64,000 nt of DNA from Bradyrhizobium diazoefficiens. Lineage in GTDB: Bacteria > Pseudomonadota > Alphaproteobacteria > Rhizobiales > Xanthobacteraceae. The position numbers were made by a program, and so were the translations under genes. The notes beneath the pieces are model-generated. The model made no database searches, was not told the origin of the DNA, and saw only the letters and a list, made by a program, of their open reading frames with translations. The stretch is from assembly GCF_016616235.1 (NCBI RefSeq), contig NZ_CP067100.1, positions 5,825,001-5,889,000 of the forward strand, written 5' to 3'. The first letter of the stretch is position 1. Each line of letters opens with the position of its first letter. Positions 7,047 to 16,160 of this stretch are shown piece after piece.

Positions 7047-8666
7047 ATGTCCGATCTCGCATTGAACGATGCACGCCTGAGCCCGCAAGCCGCCGCCAAG
7101 CCCGACCTCCACAGGAAACCGCATGTCAGCATGGTTGCGGTCTTCCTGCTCTTCCTCGTCAGCGGGATCGGATATGCCGCCTACGGCATCTTCACCGACA
7201 CCAGCAGCGTCGGCGAGCCGCTGGCGCTCGGCGCGCTGCTTCTGCTGGGCATCGCCCTGATGATCGCGCTCGGCTTCGAATTCGTGAACGGCTTCCACGA
7301 CACCGCCAATGCGGTGGCGACCGTCATCTACACCCACAGCCTGCCGCCGCTCACCGCGGTGATCTGGTCGGGCGTGTTCAACTTCCTCGGCGTGCTGGTG
7401 TCGACCGGCGCGGTGGCCTACAGCGTGATCACGCTGCTGCCGGTCGATCTGATCCTCCAGGTCGGCAGCACTGCCGGCTATGCCATGATCTTCGCCCTGC
7501 TGATCGCCGCGATCATCTGGAATCTGGCGACATGGTCGATCGGCATTCCCAACAGCTCCTCGCACTGCCTGATCGGCTCGATCATGGGCGTCGGCCTTGC
7601 CAACGAGCTCGTTGCCCCCGCCGGACAGGCAACATCCGGCGTCGACTGGTCGCAGGCGATCAGCGTCGGCAAGGCGCTACTGTTCAGCCCTGTCGTCGGC
7701 TTCGCGCTGTCCGCCCTGCTGCTGCTCTTGCTCAAGGTCATCGTTCCCGTGCGCAAGCTCTACGAGGAGCCGAGGGGCAAGACGCCGTGGTGGATCCGCG
7801 GCATCCTGATCCTCACCTGCACCGGCGTGTCCTTTGCGCATGGCGGCAATGACGGCCAGAAGGGCATGGGGCTGATCATGCTGATCCTGATCGGCGTGGC
7901 ACCGACCGCCTATGCGCTGAACCGCACCATGCCTGAAGCGAGCACGCCGGGATTCGTCGAGGTCACCGGCAAGGCCAAATCCGTTTTCTCCGCGCATGCG
8001 CAAGGCGCCCAGCAGGGCAACGCCGGCGACGCGCGCGGCCTGATCGGCGACGCGCTCAAGACCCGCAATCTCAACCGTCCGGAGGTGTTCGCGGCCCTGG
8101 CTGCACTGTCGGACGAGGTCGCGAACGGGGTGAAGAACTATGGCTCGATCAGCCGCATCCCGGCTGCGGCGACGCCGAACATGCGCAACGACATGTATCT
8201 GGCCGCCGACGCGATCCGTCTGCTGCCCGAAGCCGGCGCGAAATTCGAGCCGGCCGACACCGCGATCCTGAAAGACTATCGCACCAGCCTCGAACATGGC
8301 ACGCGCTTCATCCCGAACTGGGTCAAGGTCTCGGTTGCGATCGCGCTCGGCCTCGGCACCATGGTCGGCTGGCGCCGCATCGTCATCACCGTCGGCGAGC
8401 GTATCGGCAAGCAGCATCTGACCTACGCGCAAGGCGCCTCGGCCGAGCTGGTCGCGGCCGGAACAATTTTGGGCGCCGAGTTCTACGGCATGCCTGTTTC
8501 CACCACGCACATCCTGTCGAGCGGTGTTGCCGGCACCATGGCGGCCAACGGCTCGGGCCTGCAAACCGGAACGATCCGCAATATCGTGCTGGCGTGGATC
8601 CTCACCCTGCCGGCCGCGATGCTGATCTCGGGATGCCTGTATCTGCTTTTCCGCGCGATCATCTGA
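7047..8666 (+). CDS. Inorganic phosphate transporter, Pit family
   Basis: A 539-residue inner-membrane low-affinity phosphate transporter (PiT/SLC20). After a 30-residue polar N-terminus come about ten membrane helices in two inverted halves. Both family signatures are visible: GFEFVNGFHDTANAVAT in the first half and FAHGGNDGQKGMG in the second, plus IPNSSSHCLIGSI and the later PVSTTHILSSG. A soluble loop of about 130 residues (around 290-420) separates the halves, longer than in E. coli PitA but normal for this subgroup. It stands alone downstream of the avidin-like gene. No Pho box was identified. Confidence 0.95.
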   Translation: MSDLALNDARLSPQAAAKPDLHRKPHVSMVAVFLLFLVSGIGYAAYGIFTDTSSVGEPLALGALLLLGIALMIALGFEFVNGFHDTANAVATVIYTHSLPPLTAVIWSGVFNFLGVLVSTGAVAYSVITLLPVDLILQVGSTAGYAMIFALLIAAIIWNLATWSIGIPNSSSHCLIGSIMGVGLANELVAPAGQATSGVDWSQAISVGKALLFSPVVGFALSALLLLLLKVIVPVRKLYEEPRGKTPWWIRGILILTCTGVSFAHGGNDGQKGMGLIMLILIGVAPTAYALNRTMPEASTPGFVEVTGKAKSVFSAHAQGAQQGNAGDARGLIGDALKTRNLNRPEVFAALAALSDEVANGVKNYGSISRIPAAATPNMRNDMYLAADAIRLLPEAGAKFEPADTAILKDYRTSLEHGTRFIPNWVKVSVAIALGLGTMVGWRRIVITVGERIGKQHLTYAQGASAELVAAGTILGAEFYGMPVSTTHILSSGVAGTMAANGSGLQTGTIRNIVLAWILTLPAAMLISGCLYLLFRAII

Positions 8667-8792
8667 CGCGCGGATCGCGCCGACGGGCGGCAATCCGGAA
8701 TGAGGGGGCTGCCGCTGCCGCCATTGGCACTCTTCCCGCAATCGTGTAACCCGGCCAAAACCCTTGAAAACCCTTGCCGGGACGGGACGCTG

Positions 8793-10040
8793 ATGACTGC
8801 GGTTGCCACGGATCAAGCGGGAGATGGCACCCGCGCGCTGATCTTTGCGCTGCTCGCGCTCGCCTGCGGGCACATGCTCTCGACCTTGCTGCGCACCATC
8901 CCGGCGGTCAGCCTCGATTTGATGGCGGCGGATTTCCAAATCGAGCCGCAGGCGCTGGCGAGCCTCACCTCGGTCTATCCCTTCGCGTTTGCCGCGGCGC
9001 AGATTCCGGTCGGTGCGGCGATGGACCGGTTCGGCGTGCGGCCGGTGTCGCTCAGCCTGCTGGCCTGGACCGTGATCGGCGCCATCGCCTCGGGCTTTGC
9101 AACCGGGCCTTCGAGCTTTGCTTTCGGACAGGTGCTGCTCGGCATCGCCACCTCGGGCATGCTGATGTGCCCGATGACGCTGGCGGCCAAGCAATTGTCG
9201 GCGGCCCGCTTCGGCCTGTGGTCGGGCGCGATCCTCTCGATCGGCAATATCGGCATGCTGCTGTCGTCGAGCCCGCTGGCCTTCGTGGTCGACCATTACG
9301 GCTGGCGCGCCGGATTCTGGATCGCAGGCGTCGGCGGCATCGCGGTGGCGCTCGCCGTGTTCATGCTGGTGCCGGGCCAGCCGGCCGAGCACAAGGACCA
9401 ATCCTCGCCGCTGTCGCAGATGATCGAGGTGCTCAGGCTCGGCTTCTCGCGGCCGCTGCGCGGGCTGATTGCGCTGGCGCTGGTGTCGCTGGCGACCTCG
9501 CTGGTGCTGCGCGGCCTGTGGGGCGGGCCGTGGCTGATGCAGGTCAAGGGATTGTCCCGGATCGAGGCCGGCAACCAGCTCGGCGCGTTCACGCTGGCGA
9601 TGATCGCGGGGCCGCTGTGCATCGGCATGATCGACCGCAGCCTCGGCCGCCGCCGCGCGCTGGTGGCCGGCTCGCATATGGTCGGCGCATTGCTGCTGGT
9701 GCTGATGGCGCTCGGCGCGCCGCATTACGCGGTCTCCGCACTGCTGGGCCTGCCGGTGATGCCGCCGCAATACGATCTGGTGCTGTTCGTGGTCATCGGC
9801 CTTGCGACGTCGGCGCAGCCGCTGCTGTTCGGCATGTCCAGGCAACTCGTCGATGCGCAAACCGCAGGCAAGGCGCTCGCGGCCGTGAACCTCGCCTTCT
9901 TCCTCGGCGCGGCGCTGATGCAGTCGGTCACCGGTGCGGTGGCGGCGCTGGCCGGGCTGCCGGCGGTGCTGCTGTTCATGGCTGCCATGCTGGCATTCGG
10001 CGTGCTGATCTTCTTGGCTTACACCTCACCGAGCCCATAA
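8793..10040 (+). CDS. MFS transporter
   Basis: A 415-residue major facilitator with twelve predicted helices. The first half carries a loop 2-3 motif (GAAMDRFGVRPVSL) equivalent to the MFS G-x-x-x-D-R-x-G-R-R signature. The LVPGQPAEHKDQSSP segment is the central cytoplasmic loop. I chose the ATG at 8793 (MTAVATDQAGDG), preceded by a GGGACGG stretch, over the upstream in-frame ATG at 8700. The substrate is unknown. Position next to an M20 peptidase and a mandelate racemase-like enzyme allows a role in uptake of an organic acid or peptide, but this is only context. Confidence 0.88.
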   Translation: MTAVATDQAGDGTRALIFALLALACGHMLSTLLRTIPAVSLDLMAADFQIEPQALASLTSVYPFAFAAAQIPVGAAMDRFGVRPVSLSLLAWTVIGAIASGFATGPSSFAFGQVLLGIATSGMLMCPMTLAAKQLSAARFGLWSGAILSIGNIGMLLSSSPLAFVVDHYGWRAGFWIAGVGGIAVALAVFMLVPGQPAEHKDQSSPLSQMIEVLRLGFSRPLRGLIALALVSLATSLVLRGLWGGPWLMQVKGLSRIEAGNQLGAFTLAMIAGPLCIGMIDRSLGRRRALVAGSHMVGALLLVLMALGAPHYAVSALLGLPVMPPQYDLVLFVVIGLATSAQPLLFGMSRQLVDAQTAGKALAAVNLAFFLGAALMQSVTGAVAALAGLPAVLLFMAAMLAFGVLIFLAYTSPSP

Positions 10041-10072
10041 GATGGCGCGCCCTGCCCGCCAAAGGAATCATC

Positions 10073-11266
10073 ATGCCCGTCGACACCGAAGCCGCCACCG
10101 ACCGCCTCATGCGCTTCCTCGCCGTGGAGGGCGTGACCGGACAGGAGGCGGCGATCGGGCGTGAGCTCACCGCCGCGCTGAAGGAGAGCGGTGTGCCGGG
10201 GAAAGCGATCCGGCTCGACGACGCCAACACCCGGATTCCCGTGCCGACCGAGACCGGCAACCTCATCGTCGACCTGCCCGGCCGCGGCGCGCTGCAAAAC
10301 CAGCCGCGCATCATGTTCATGACCCATATGGACACCGTGCCGCTCTGCGCCGGCGCGAGGCCCAAGAAATCCGGCCGCAAGATCGTCAACGAGGCCAGGA
10401 CCGCGCTCGGCGGCGACAATCGCTGCGGCTGCGGCGTGCTGGTGACGCTGGCCGCCGAGCTCGCAAAGCAGAAGCTCGATCATCCGCCGATCACGCTGCT
10501 GTTCTGCGTGCGCGAGGAGAGCGGGCTCTATGGCGCGCGTCATGTCAAGCTGGAGGAGCTCGGCAAGCCGGTGATGGCCTTCAACTATGACGGCGGCCCG
10601 GCCTCCAACGTCGTGATCGGCGCGGTCGGCGCCGACCGCTGGACCGTCGAGATCTTCGGCCGCGCCTCGCATGCCGGCGTCGCGCCCGAGCGCGGCATCT
10701 CCTCGACCATGATCATGGCGCTCGCCCTGGCGGACGTGAAGGCGGGCGGCTGGTTCGGCAAGGTGGTGAAGGGCAAGAAGCAGGGCACCAGCAATGTCGG
10801 CCCGGTCACCGGCGGCGACGGCCGCCCCGCGGGCGATGCCACCAACGTCGTCACCGACTACGTCCATGTGCGCGGCGAGAGCCGCAGCCATGACGGAAAA
10901 TTCTTCAAGGAGATCACCAAGGCCTACAAGGCCGCGTTCGAGAAGGCCGCCAAGAAGGTGACGAATGCGCAAGGCAAGTCCGGCAAGATCAAGTTCAAGG
11001 CCGAGACCGACTATTATCCGTTCCGCATGAAGGAGAGCCTGCCCGTGGTCAAACGCGCGATCGAGGCGGTCTCTGCCGTGGGCGGCACGCCGAACGTCCG
11101 CGCCGCCAATGGCGGCCTCGACGCCAACTGGATGGTGCGCCACGGCGTTCCCACCGTGACCTTCGGTGCCGGGCAGAACGAGGCGCACACGATCGACGAG
11201 TGGATCAATCTCGACGAATACGACAGGGCGTGCGCGCTGGCGGTGCAGCTCGCGACCATGCGGTGA
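10073..11266 (+). CDS. M20-family metallopeptidase, PepT-like
   Basis: A 397-residue zinc aminopeptidase-like protein of the M20 family. Metal and catalytic residues are visible: H85 and D87 in FMTHMDTVP, D115 in ALGGDNRCGCG, the catalytic Glu pair at 148-149 in FCVREESGLYG, and a final His in NEAHTIDEW. A dimerisation domain with SHAGVAPERGISS sits in the middle. The order resembles tripeptidase T-like proteins more than hippurate hydrolases. The start ATG at 10073 follows AAAGGA, 32 bases after the MFS gene, so both may form one transcript. Confidence 0.88.
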   Translation: MPVDTEAATDRLMRFLAVEGVTGQEAAIGRELTAALKESGVPGKAIRLDDANTRIPVPTETGNLIVDLPGRGALQNQPRIMFMTHMDTVPLCAGARPKKSGRKIVNEARTALGGDNRCGCGVLVTLAAELAKQKLDHPPITLLFCVREESGLYGARHVKLEELGKPVMAFNYDGGPASNVVIGAVGADRWTVEIFGRASHAGVAPERGISSTMIMALALADVKAGGWFGKVVKGKKQGTSNVGPVTGGDGRPAGDATNVVTDYVHVRGESRSHDGKFFKEITKAYKAAFEKAAKKVTNAQGKSGKIKFKAETDYYPFRMKESLPVVKRAIEAVSAVGGTPNVRAANGGLDANWMVRHGVPTVTFGAGQNEAHTIDEWINLDEYDRACALAVQLATMR

Positions 11267-11274
11267 GGCAAGCT

Positions 11275-11387
11275 CGTAATCCGTAGCGTGGGCAAAGGCG
11301 CGCAGCGCCGTGCCCACCATTGGTCTCTCGACGAGCACAGCAAGAGTTGGTGGGCACGCTTTCGCTTTGCCCACCCTACGAATTACG
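11275..11387. repeat. Long imperfect inverted repeat between genes
   Basis: The left part (11275-11320: CGTAAT, GTAGCGTGGGCAAAG, GTGCCCACCA) is mirrored on the right (11346-11387: TTGGTGGGCAC, GCTTTGCCCACCCTACG, ATTACG), giving a hairpin of about 110 bases. GTAGGGTGGGCAAAG elements of this kind recur in intergenic DNA of Bradyrhizobium (from memory). It encodes nothing recognisable and separates the peptidase gene from the racemase-like gene. Confidence 0.7.
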
Positions 11388-11412
11388 AAGAAAAGAAAAA
11401 TATGGAGGCCAC

Positions 11413-12501
11413 ATGCCGCGCGTCGCAGATATCGAGACCGGTTTCTACCGGATTCCCCTGCCCGTCACGCTGTCCGACTCCACCCATGGCGACATGTCGG
11501 CCTTCGAGCTGATCACCTGCCGCATCCGCGATGCCGACGGCGCCGAAGGGGTCGGCTACACCTACACGGTCGGGCGCAATGGCGGCGCGGTCGCCGATAT
11601 CCTGAAGCGCGAGATTCCGCCGCTGGTCGAGGGACGCGAGGCGGACGACACGGAAGCACTCTGGCATCACGTCTGGTGGGGCCTGCACTATGGCGGCCGC
11701 GGCGGGCCGGCGGTGCTGGCATTGTCCGCGCTCGACATCGCGCTGTGGGATTTGAAGGCGCGGCGCGCCAAGCTGCCGCTGTATCAGTTGCTCGGCGGTT
11801 TCGATGCGCGGGTGCCGTGCTATGCCGGCGGCATCGACCTCGATCTCTCGCTCGAGGCGCTGCTCGCGCAGACCGACGGCAATCTCGCCAAGGGCTTTCG
11901 CGCCATCAAGATGAAGGTCGGGCGGCCCGATCTCAAATCCGACGTCGCACGCGTGGCCGCGATGCGACAGCATCTCGGCGACGGCTTTCCGCTGATGGCG
12001 GACGCCAACATGAAGTGGACCGTCGAGGACGCGATCCGCGCCGCTCGGGCCTTCGTGCCCTATGATCTCACCTGGCTCGAGGAGCCGATCATTCCCGACG
12101 ATATCGCCGGACATGCGCGCATCATGCAGGCCGGCGGCGTGCCGATCGCGGCCGGCGAGAATCTGCGCTCGCTGTGGGAGTTCAAGAACTACATCGTCGC
12201 GGGCGCGGTGTCCTATCCCGAGCCCGACGTCACCAATTGCGGCGGCGTCTCGAGCTTCATGAAGATCGCGCGGCTGGCGGAAGCGTTCAACCTGCCCGTC
12301 ACCAGCCACGGCGCGCATGACGTCACCGTGCACCTGCTCGCGGCCTGTCCGAACCGGTCGTATCTGGAGGCGCACGGTTTTGGGCTGGACACCTACATCG
12401 AGCATCCGCTGGTGCTGGAGGACGGCAAGGCGCTGGCGCCGGACCGTCCGGGTCATGGCATCAGCTTCGACTGGCAGGGACTGGCGAAACTGGCGCCGTA
12501 G
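11413..12501 (+). CDS. Mandelate racemase/muconate lactonizing enzyme family protein
   Basis: A 362-residue enolase-superfamily enzyme that should abstract the proton next to a carboxylate. The capping domain covers residues 1-125, the barrel the rest. Catalytic KxK is at K166/K168 (AIKMKVG), metal ligands at D197 (MADANMKW), E223/E224 (TWLEEP) and E249 (AAGEN), and the His-x-x-His-Asp segment at H299/H302 (TSHGAHD) is the general-base side. KxK plus His resembles the mandelate racemase subgroup (sugar-acid dehydratases and racemases). The ATG at 11413 has GGAGG eight bases upstream. The substrate cannot be named. Confidence 0.9.
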   Translation: MPRVADIETGFYRIPLPVTLSDSTHGDMSAFELITCRIRDADGAEGVGYTYTVGRNGGAVADILKREIPPLVEGREADDTEALWHHVWWGLHYGGRGGPAVLALSALDIALWDLKARRAKLPLYQLLGGFDARVPCYAGGIDLDLSLEALLAQTDGNLAKGFRAIKMKVGRPDLKSDVARVAAMRQHLGDGFPLMADANMKWTVEDAIRAARAFVPYDLTWLEEPIIPDDIAGHARIMQAGGVPIAAGENLRSLWEFKNYIVAGAVSYPEPDVTNCGGVSSFMKIARLAEAFNLPVTSHGAHDVTVHLLAACPNRSYLEAHGFGLDTYIEHPLVLEDGKALAPDRPGHGISFDWQGLAKLAP

Positions 12502-12534
12502 CTTTGCTGCACGCGAGGCATTCCGAGGGCCTGG

Positions 12535-13746
12535 GTGCAGCAGGCGAATAATCGGCTATGGTGGCAGCAGCCGCCACCATCCGAGAGTCTCCCCGCCTTG
12601 ACACCCGAGCTGCACCAGAAACTCACCCAGTGGCGCCGGCATCTGCATGCGCACCCCGAATTGTCCCTTCAGGAGAAGGCGACTGCGGCCTTCGTGCAGG
12701 ACAAACTCGCCGAGCTCGGCATTCCCTTCGAGGCGGGAATCGGCGGCCACGGCATCGTCGCGACCCTCGCGCGAGGGTCCGCTCATGGGCGCGTCGGCTT
12801 GCGCGCCGACATGGATGCGCTGCCGATCACCGAAGAGACCGGCCTTGCCTATGCCTCGACACATCCCGGCGTGATGCATGCCTGCGGCCATGACGGGCAC
12901 ACCGCCTCGCTGCTCGGTGCCGCGGCGCTGCTCGCCGCCGACACCGACTGGAGCGGCACGGTGGACTTCATCTTCCAGCCGGCCGAGGAAGGCTTTGGCG
13001 GCTCCCGCACAATGGTCGCAGCCGGGCTGTTCGAGCGCTTTCCGATGCAGCGCGTGTTCGGCTTCCACAACTGGCCGGGTTTGGAGGCCGGCACCATCGC
13101 GGTCCATGACGGCGTCGTCATGGCCTCGGGCGGGCGCATCACCATCACCATCGAGGGCCATGCCGGGCACGCCGGCATGCCGCATCTCACCCGCGATCCC
13201 GTCATGGCGGCCGGCCATCTGATCGTGGCGTTGCAATCCGTCGTGTCGCGCAGTGTCGATCCGCTCGACACCGCCGTGCTCTCGCTGTGCACGCTCGAAG
13301 GCGGCACGGCGCGCAACCAGATCGCAGGACGCGTCGCGATCGGCGGCACGCTGCGCTATCATCGCGATGCGGTGAAGGACATCATCCTGGCGCGGATCGA
13401 CGAGATCTGCGGCGGCATTGCGACGAGCTTCGGCGTCAAGGTGACGCCCGAGATCGTCATGGGTGTCGGCGTCGTCATCAACACGCCGGCGGAAGCCGGC
13501 CTCGCCCGCTTCGCCGCGGAGAAGGCGCAGGCGCCCGTGCGCCGCGACCTCGCCCCCAGCATGGCCGGCGAGGATTTCGCCTTCTACCTGCAAAAGCGGC
13601 CGGGCGCCTTTGTCTGGATCGGCAACGGCGAATTGCGCGACGGCGCCGAGCTGCACGGCCCGCGCTACGATTTCAACGACGCGATCCTCCCGGTGGCATC
13701 GACCTGGATGGCCGAGGTCGCTAAATCGGCGCTGGCGTCGAACTAG
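12535..13746 (+). CDS. M20 amidohydrolase, hippurate hydrolase-like
   Basis: A zinc amidohydrolase of the HipO/IAA-amino-acid hydrolase group that cleaves N-acyl amino acids. It has WRRHLHAHPELS at the start, GLRADMDALPI, the metal site HACGHDGHTASL, the catalytic FQPAEEGFGG and the lid segment GHAGHAGMPH. The C-terminal PSMAGEDFAFYLQKRPG is also characteristic. The start is uncertain: GTG at 12535 gives 403 residues with an unusual WWQQPPP tail-in, while TTG at 12598 would begin just before the conserved region. The substrate is unknown. Confidence 0.9.
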   Translation: MQQANNRLWWQQPPPSESLPALTPELHQKLTQWRRHLHAHPELSLQEKATAAFVQDKLAELGIPFEAGIGGHGIVATLARGSAHGRVGLRADMDALPITEETGLAYASTHPGVMHACGHDGHTASLLGAAALLAADTDWSGTVDFIFQPAEEGFGGSRTMVAAGLFERFPMQRVFGFHNWPGLEAGTIAVHDGVVMASGGRITITIEGHAGHAGMPHLTRDPVMAAGHLIVALQSVVSRSVDPLDTAVLSLCTLEGGTARNQIAGRVAIGGTLRYHRDAVKDIILARIDEICGGIATSFGVKVTPEIVMGVGVVINTPAEAGLARFAAEKAQAPVRRDLAPSMAGEDFAFYLQKRPGAFVWIGNGELRDGAELHGPRYDFNDAILPVASTWMAEVAKSALASN

Positions 13747-13747
13747 C

Positions 13748-13969
13748 TCACGAGATCTCGCGGGGCAGCTTCCACTCCGGCCGCGGCTCGCAGACCTCGG
13801 CCTGCTCCACCCGCGCAACATGATATCCCTGGGGCAGAATCCGGCCGCCTTCCTCGTCCGCGACGGGAACGTCGGTCACCAGTCCTTCGATCAAGGCGGC
13901 TTCCCACACCTCCTTCTCGGAAGGAAATGGACTGCCGATCTGCTTGTTGCCTTCGAACAGCGCGTACAT
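13748..13969 (-). CDS. Small conserved hypothetical protein
   Basis: 73 residues, MYALFEGNKQIG onward, acidic and soluble, with no known domain. The ATG at 13969 has a GGGAGG ribosome site ten bases upstream. It is convergent with the amidohydrolase, whose stop lies two bases beyond. The composition and the clean start support a real gene. I recall similar short proteins (MYALFE...PFP) in Bradyrhizobium, with no assigned role. Confidence 0.7.
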   Translation of the reverse strand: MYALFEGNKQIGSPFPSEKEVWEAALIEGLVTDVPVADEEGGRILPQGYHVARVEQAEVCEPRPEWKLPREIS

Positions 13970-14103
13970 CGGTTCCGGTCCTCCCGTTGACCAAGCTCAC
14001 GAGCAACGTATCGACCGCACCGACGTTCCCCTTCGGCAGACGCGGCTTCCACCATTGGCAAGCCTCCTCGGCGATGGCACGGGTATTAAGGGATGTCAGG
14101 TGA

Positions 14104-14826
14104 ATGGCGCGCGTTCTGATCGGAACCTCCGGCTGGCACTACGCCTCCTGGCGCGGCCCGTTCTTCCCCGATGGCCTGCCGCTGAAGCAGCAGCTCGGCT
14201 ATTACGCCAGCCAGTTCGACACGACCGAGCTGAACGGCGTGTTCTATCGCACGCCGACGCCCGACGCAGTGAAAGGGTGGCGCGAGCAGACCGGCCGCGA
14301 TTTCGTCTTCGCCTGGAAGGCGTCCAAATTCATCACACACTGGAAGCGCCTGTCCGACCGCTCCGTCAATAGCCTCGAACTGCTGGAGGATCGCATCTCA
14401 CTGCTGCGCGGCAAGATCGGCCCGATCCTGTTTCAATTGCCGCCGCAATTCGAGGCCAATCCCGACCGCCTCGCCTCCTTCTTCAAGCTGCTGTCGCGCA
14501 AGCGCCGCTACAGCTTCGAGTTCCGTCATCCGAGCTGGTATCAGCCGCGCATTCTCCGAATGCTGTCGGACGAAAACATCTCACTGTGCCTGTCGGACCA
14601 TCACGATGCACCGGCACCATGGACGCGCACGGCGGACTTCGTCTATGTGCGCGGCCACGGGCCGGGCGGGCGCTATCACGGGCACTATGCCAAGCCCGCG
14701 CTGACGCAATGGACCCGCCGCATCAAGTCCTGGAAGCGGCAGGGCTGCGACGTCTATGTCTATTTCGACAACGACCAGAAGAGCGCGGCACCGGCCGATG
14801 CGCTGAAGCTCAAGGCCCTGCTTTGA
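14104..14826 (+). CDS. DUF72 domain protein
   Basis: A 240-residue TIM-barrel-like protein of the DUF72 (YecE) family, function unknown. Landmarks are LIGTSGWHYASWRGPFFP at the start, FDTTELNGVFYRTPTPDAV, FVFAWKASKFITH, IGPILFQLPPQFEAN, FEFRHPSWY, VYVRGHGPGGRYHGHY and VYVYFDNDQKSAAPADALKL at the end. It covers the whole family length. The start ATG at 14104 follows AGGTGA. Confidence 0.93.
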   Translation: MARVLIGTSGWHYASWRGPFFPDGLPLKQQLGYYASQFDTTELNGVFYRTPTPDAVKGWREQTGRDFVFAWKASKFITHWKRLSDRSVNSLELLEDRISLLRGKIGPILFQLPPQFEANPDRLASFFKLLSRKRRYSFEFRHPSWYQPRILRMLSDENISLCLSDHHDAPAPWTRTADFVYVRGHGPGGRYHGHYAKPALTQWTRRIKSWKRQGCDVYVYFDNDQKSAAPADALKLKALL

Positions 14827-14834
14827 AGCGGAAG

Positions 14835-15038
14835 CTACGGCCCCCCGGCGACCGACCCTGCAATCACCATGGCAAGCTCGGCGAGATCGATCTTTCCGTT
14901 GACGACCAGCTCTTCGGCGGAGCCTTCGACTTTCAGCGATTGGACTTTCAGCGATTGGACTTTCAGCGATTGCGGCCGGTTGGCGGCCTGGCGCTGAAGC
15001 TCGCCGACGATGGCTTCCTTGAGTTTCTCTTCCAGCAT
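14835..15038 (-). CDS. Small hypothetical protein with SLKVQ repeats
   Basis: 67 residues from the ATG at 15038, which has AAAGGA upstream. An N-terminal charged helix (MLEEKLKEAIVGELQRQAAN) is followed by three copies of the pentapeptide QSLKV and then a conserved-looking end, ELVVNGKIDLAELAMVIAG. The pentapeptides come from a perfect 15-base tandem repeat. No function is known. The gene is convergent with the DUF72 gene. I recall relatives in Bradyrhizobium with a single SLKV copy, so the repeat may be strain-specific. Confidence 0.7.
   Translation of the reverse strand: MLEEKLKEAIVGELQRQAANRPQSLKVQSLKVQSLKVEGSAEELVVNGKIDLAELAMVIAGSVAGGP
14928..14972 (-). repeat. Three perfect 15-base tandem repeats in a small gene
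   Basis: GACTTTCAGCGATTG occurs three times head to tail (14928, 14943, 14958). On the coding strand it encodes QSLKV three times. The length is a multiple of three, so copy number can change without loss of frame. Confidence 0.95.
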
Positions 15039-15186
15039 TTGCTGTCCTTTCAATCATTTCGGAGTTGTGATTCCCGAGGCCGGCACCGGCTCGACGAACT
15101 CTCCTCCTCGACAGATTGTGGTCATCCGACCAACCCGAGGCGCGAAGCGCGGTTCCCGCGGATCGGCCCTCGCATGGCGCTACGCC

Positions 15187-15212
15187 GGAACCGAAATGGT
15201 GATTCGCAGGTT
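15187..15212 (+). promoter_or_regulatory. Candidate EcfG general-stress promoter
   Basis: GGAAC at 15187-15191, 17 bases, then GGTT at 15209-15212, close to the alphaproteobacterial EcfG consensus (GGAAC, 16-17 bases, CGTT). It lies 27 bases before the gene at 15240. Confidence 0.45.
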
Positions 15213-15239
15213 CAGGAAGGACTTGAAGGAGGATCATCA

Positions 15240-15524
15240 ATGGCGAAAGCAGCATGGAAGCGGCCGGGATCACCGATCGGCCGCAAAGGCCCACGCAAGG
15301 CAAATCCCGCCTACAAGCGCCGCTCGCGTCAGCCGTGGACGCCTGCGGATGTGAGCAAGCTGAAGCAGCTTGCGAAGGGCAATACGCCGACGGGCGTCAT
15401 GAGCATCAAGCTTCAGCGTCCGGTCGCGGCGATCCGCAGCAAGGCGCAGCGCGAAGGGATTTCGCTGCGGCCCGTCAACCGCTCGCCTTACAACCGGCGA
15501 ACGAAAGCTGCGAAGCGGCGTTGA
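15240..15524 (+). CDS. Small basic SANT/Myb-like hypothetical protein
   Basis: 94 residues, very rich in Lys and Arg. The N-terminus (MAKAAWKRPG...RRSRQ) is a basic tail. The middle, PWTPADVSKLKQLAKGNTPT, followed by MSIKLQRPVAAIRSKAQREG, has the helix spacing of a small Myb/SANT-like DNA-binding fold, and the end is again basic. DNA binding is an inference. The ATG at 15240 has AGGAGG about eleven bases upstream (AAGGAGGATCATCA), and a possible stress promoter precedes it. Confidence 0.72.
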   Translation: MAKAAWKRPGSPIGRKGPRKANPAYKRRSRQPWTPADVSKLKQLAKGNTPTGVMSIKLQRPVAAIRSKAQREGISLRPVNRSPYNRRTKAAKRR

Positions 15525-15551
15525 TCCCAACGCGCCGAGCGGCACCGCTTC

Positions 15552-16160
15552 CTATTCCCGCCAGAACTCTGCGAGCTCTTCCGCGGTCACAAGATCCACC
15601 TGGCCGTGAAAGCGGGTGCGGTACATCGTCATGAGCGCGTCATGGCCGACATCGGACGAGCTGCACAGCGCGTCCTCGACGATGACAACCCGAAAGCCGA
15701 GGTCGACGGCACTCAACGCCGTCGAGAGCACGCAGACGTCGGTCTCGGCGCCCGTCAACACCACCGTGCCGATGTGCTTCTCGATCAGCAGGCGCGCCAG
15801 ATCCGGATTGCTGAATGCGGAATAGGCCGGCTTGTCGACGATGCGGGCCGGAGGAACATAGCGCGCCAGTGCCGGCACGAGATCGAGAGCGGCTGGCGCG
15901 AGTCGGCTGCGGGTTGCCTGGTGCCAGCGTTCAAAATAGGCCTGCCACTGGCCGGGACGGTCTTCCGGATTCTCCGGCGTGATGAAGCGCGTGAAGATCG
16001 TTCTCGCCGGATGACGCGAGACGATCGAGGCGATCGTCGGCAGCACTTTTTCCATCCATGGCGTTTCCCAGAGACCGCCGGGTGCGAAGATGTTCTGCAT
16101 GTCGGTGCAGAGGTGAACGGCGCGTACGATCGGGCTTTCGGGCAACCTGGCGTCGTTCAT
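15552..16160 (-). CDS. Cysteine hydrolase, isochorismatase family
   Basis: A 202-residue isochorismatase-like hydrolase. The catalytic triad is visible as D20 (CTDMQNIF), K110 (VDKPAYSAF) and C143 (TGAETDVCVLST), with the cis-peptide GAE before it. Members hydrolyse amides such as nicotinamide, ureidoacrylate or carbamoylsarcosine, and the substrate here is undetermined. Its start overlaps the stop of the upstream VOC gene by four bases (ATGA read on the minus strand), so they are one operon. Confidence 0.92.
   Translation of the reverse strand: MNDARLPESPIVRAVHLCTDMQNIFAPGGLWETPWMEKVLPTIASIVSRHPARTIFTRFITPENPEDRPGQWQAYFERWHQATRSRLAPAALDLVPALARYVPPARIVDKPAYSAFSNPDLARLLIEKHIGTVVLTGAETDVCVLSTALSAVDLGFRVVIVEDALCSSSDVGHDALMTMYRTRFHGQVDLVTAEELAEFWRE

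Noticed and set aside
7677..9860. A 727-codon open frame on the minus strand opposite the Pit and MFS genes
   Set aside because: Arg/His/Gln-rich with no domain; a by-product of high third-position GC in the two real genes on the plus strand.
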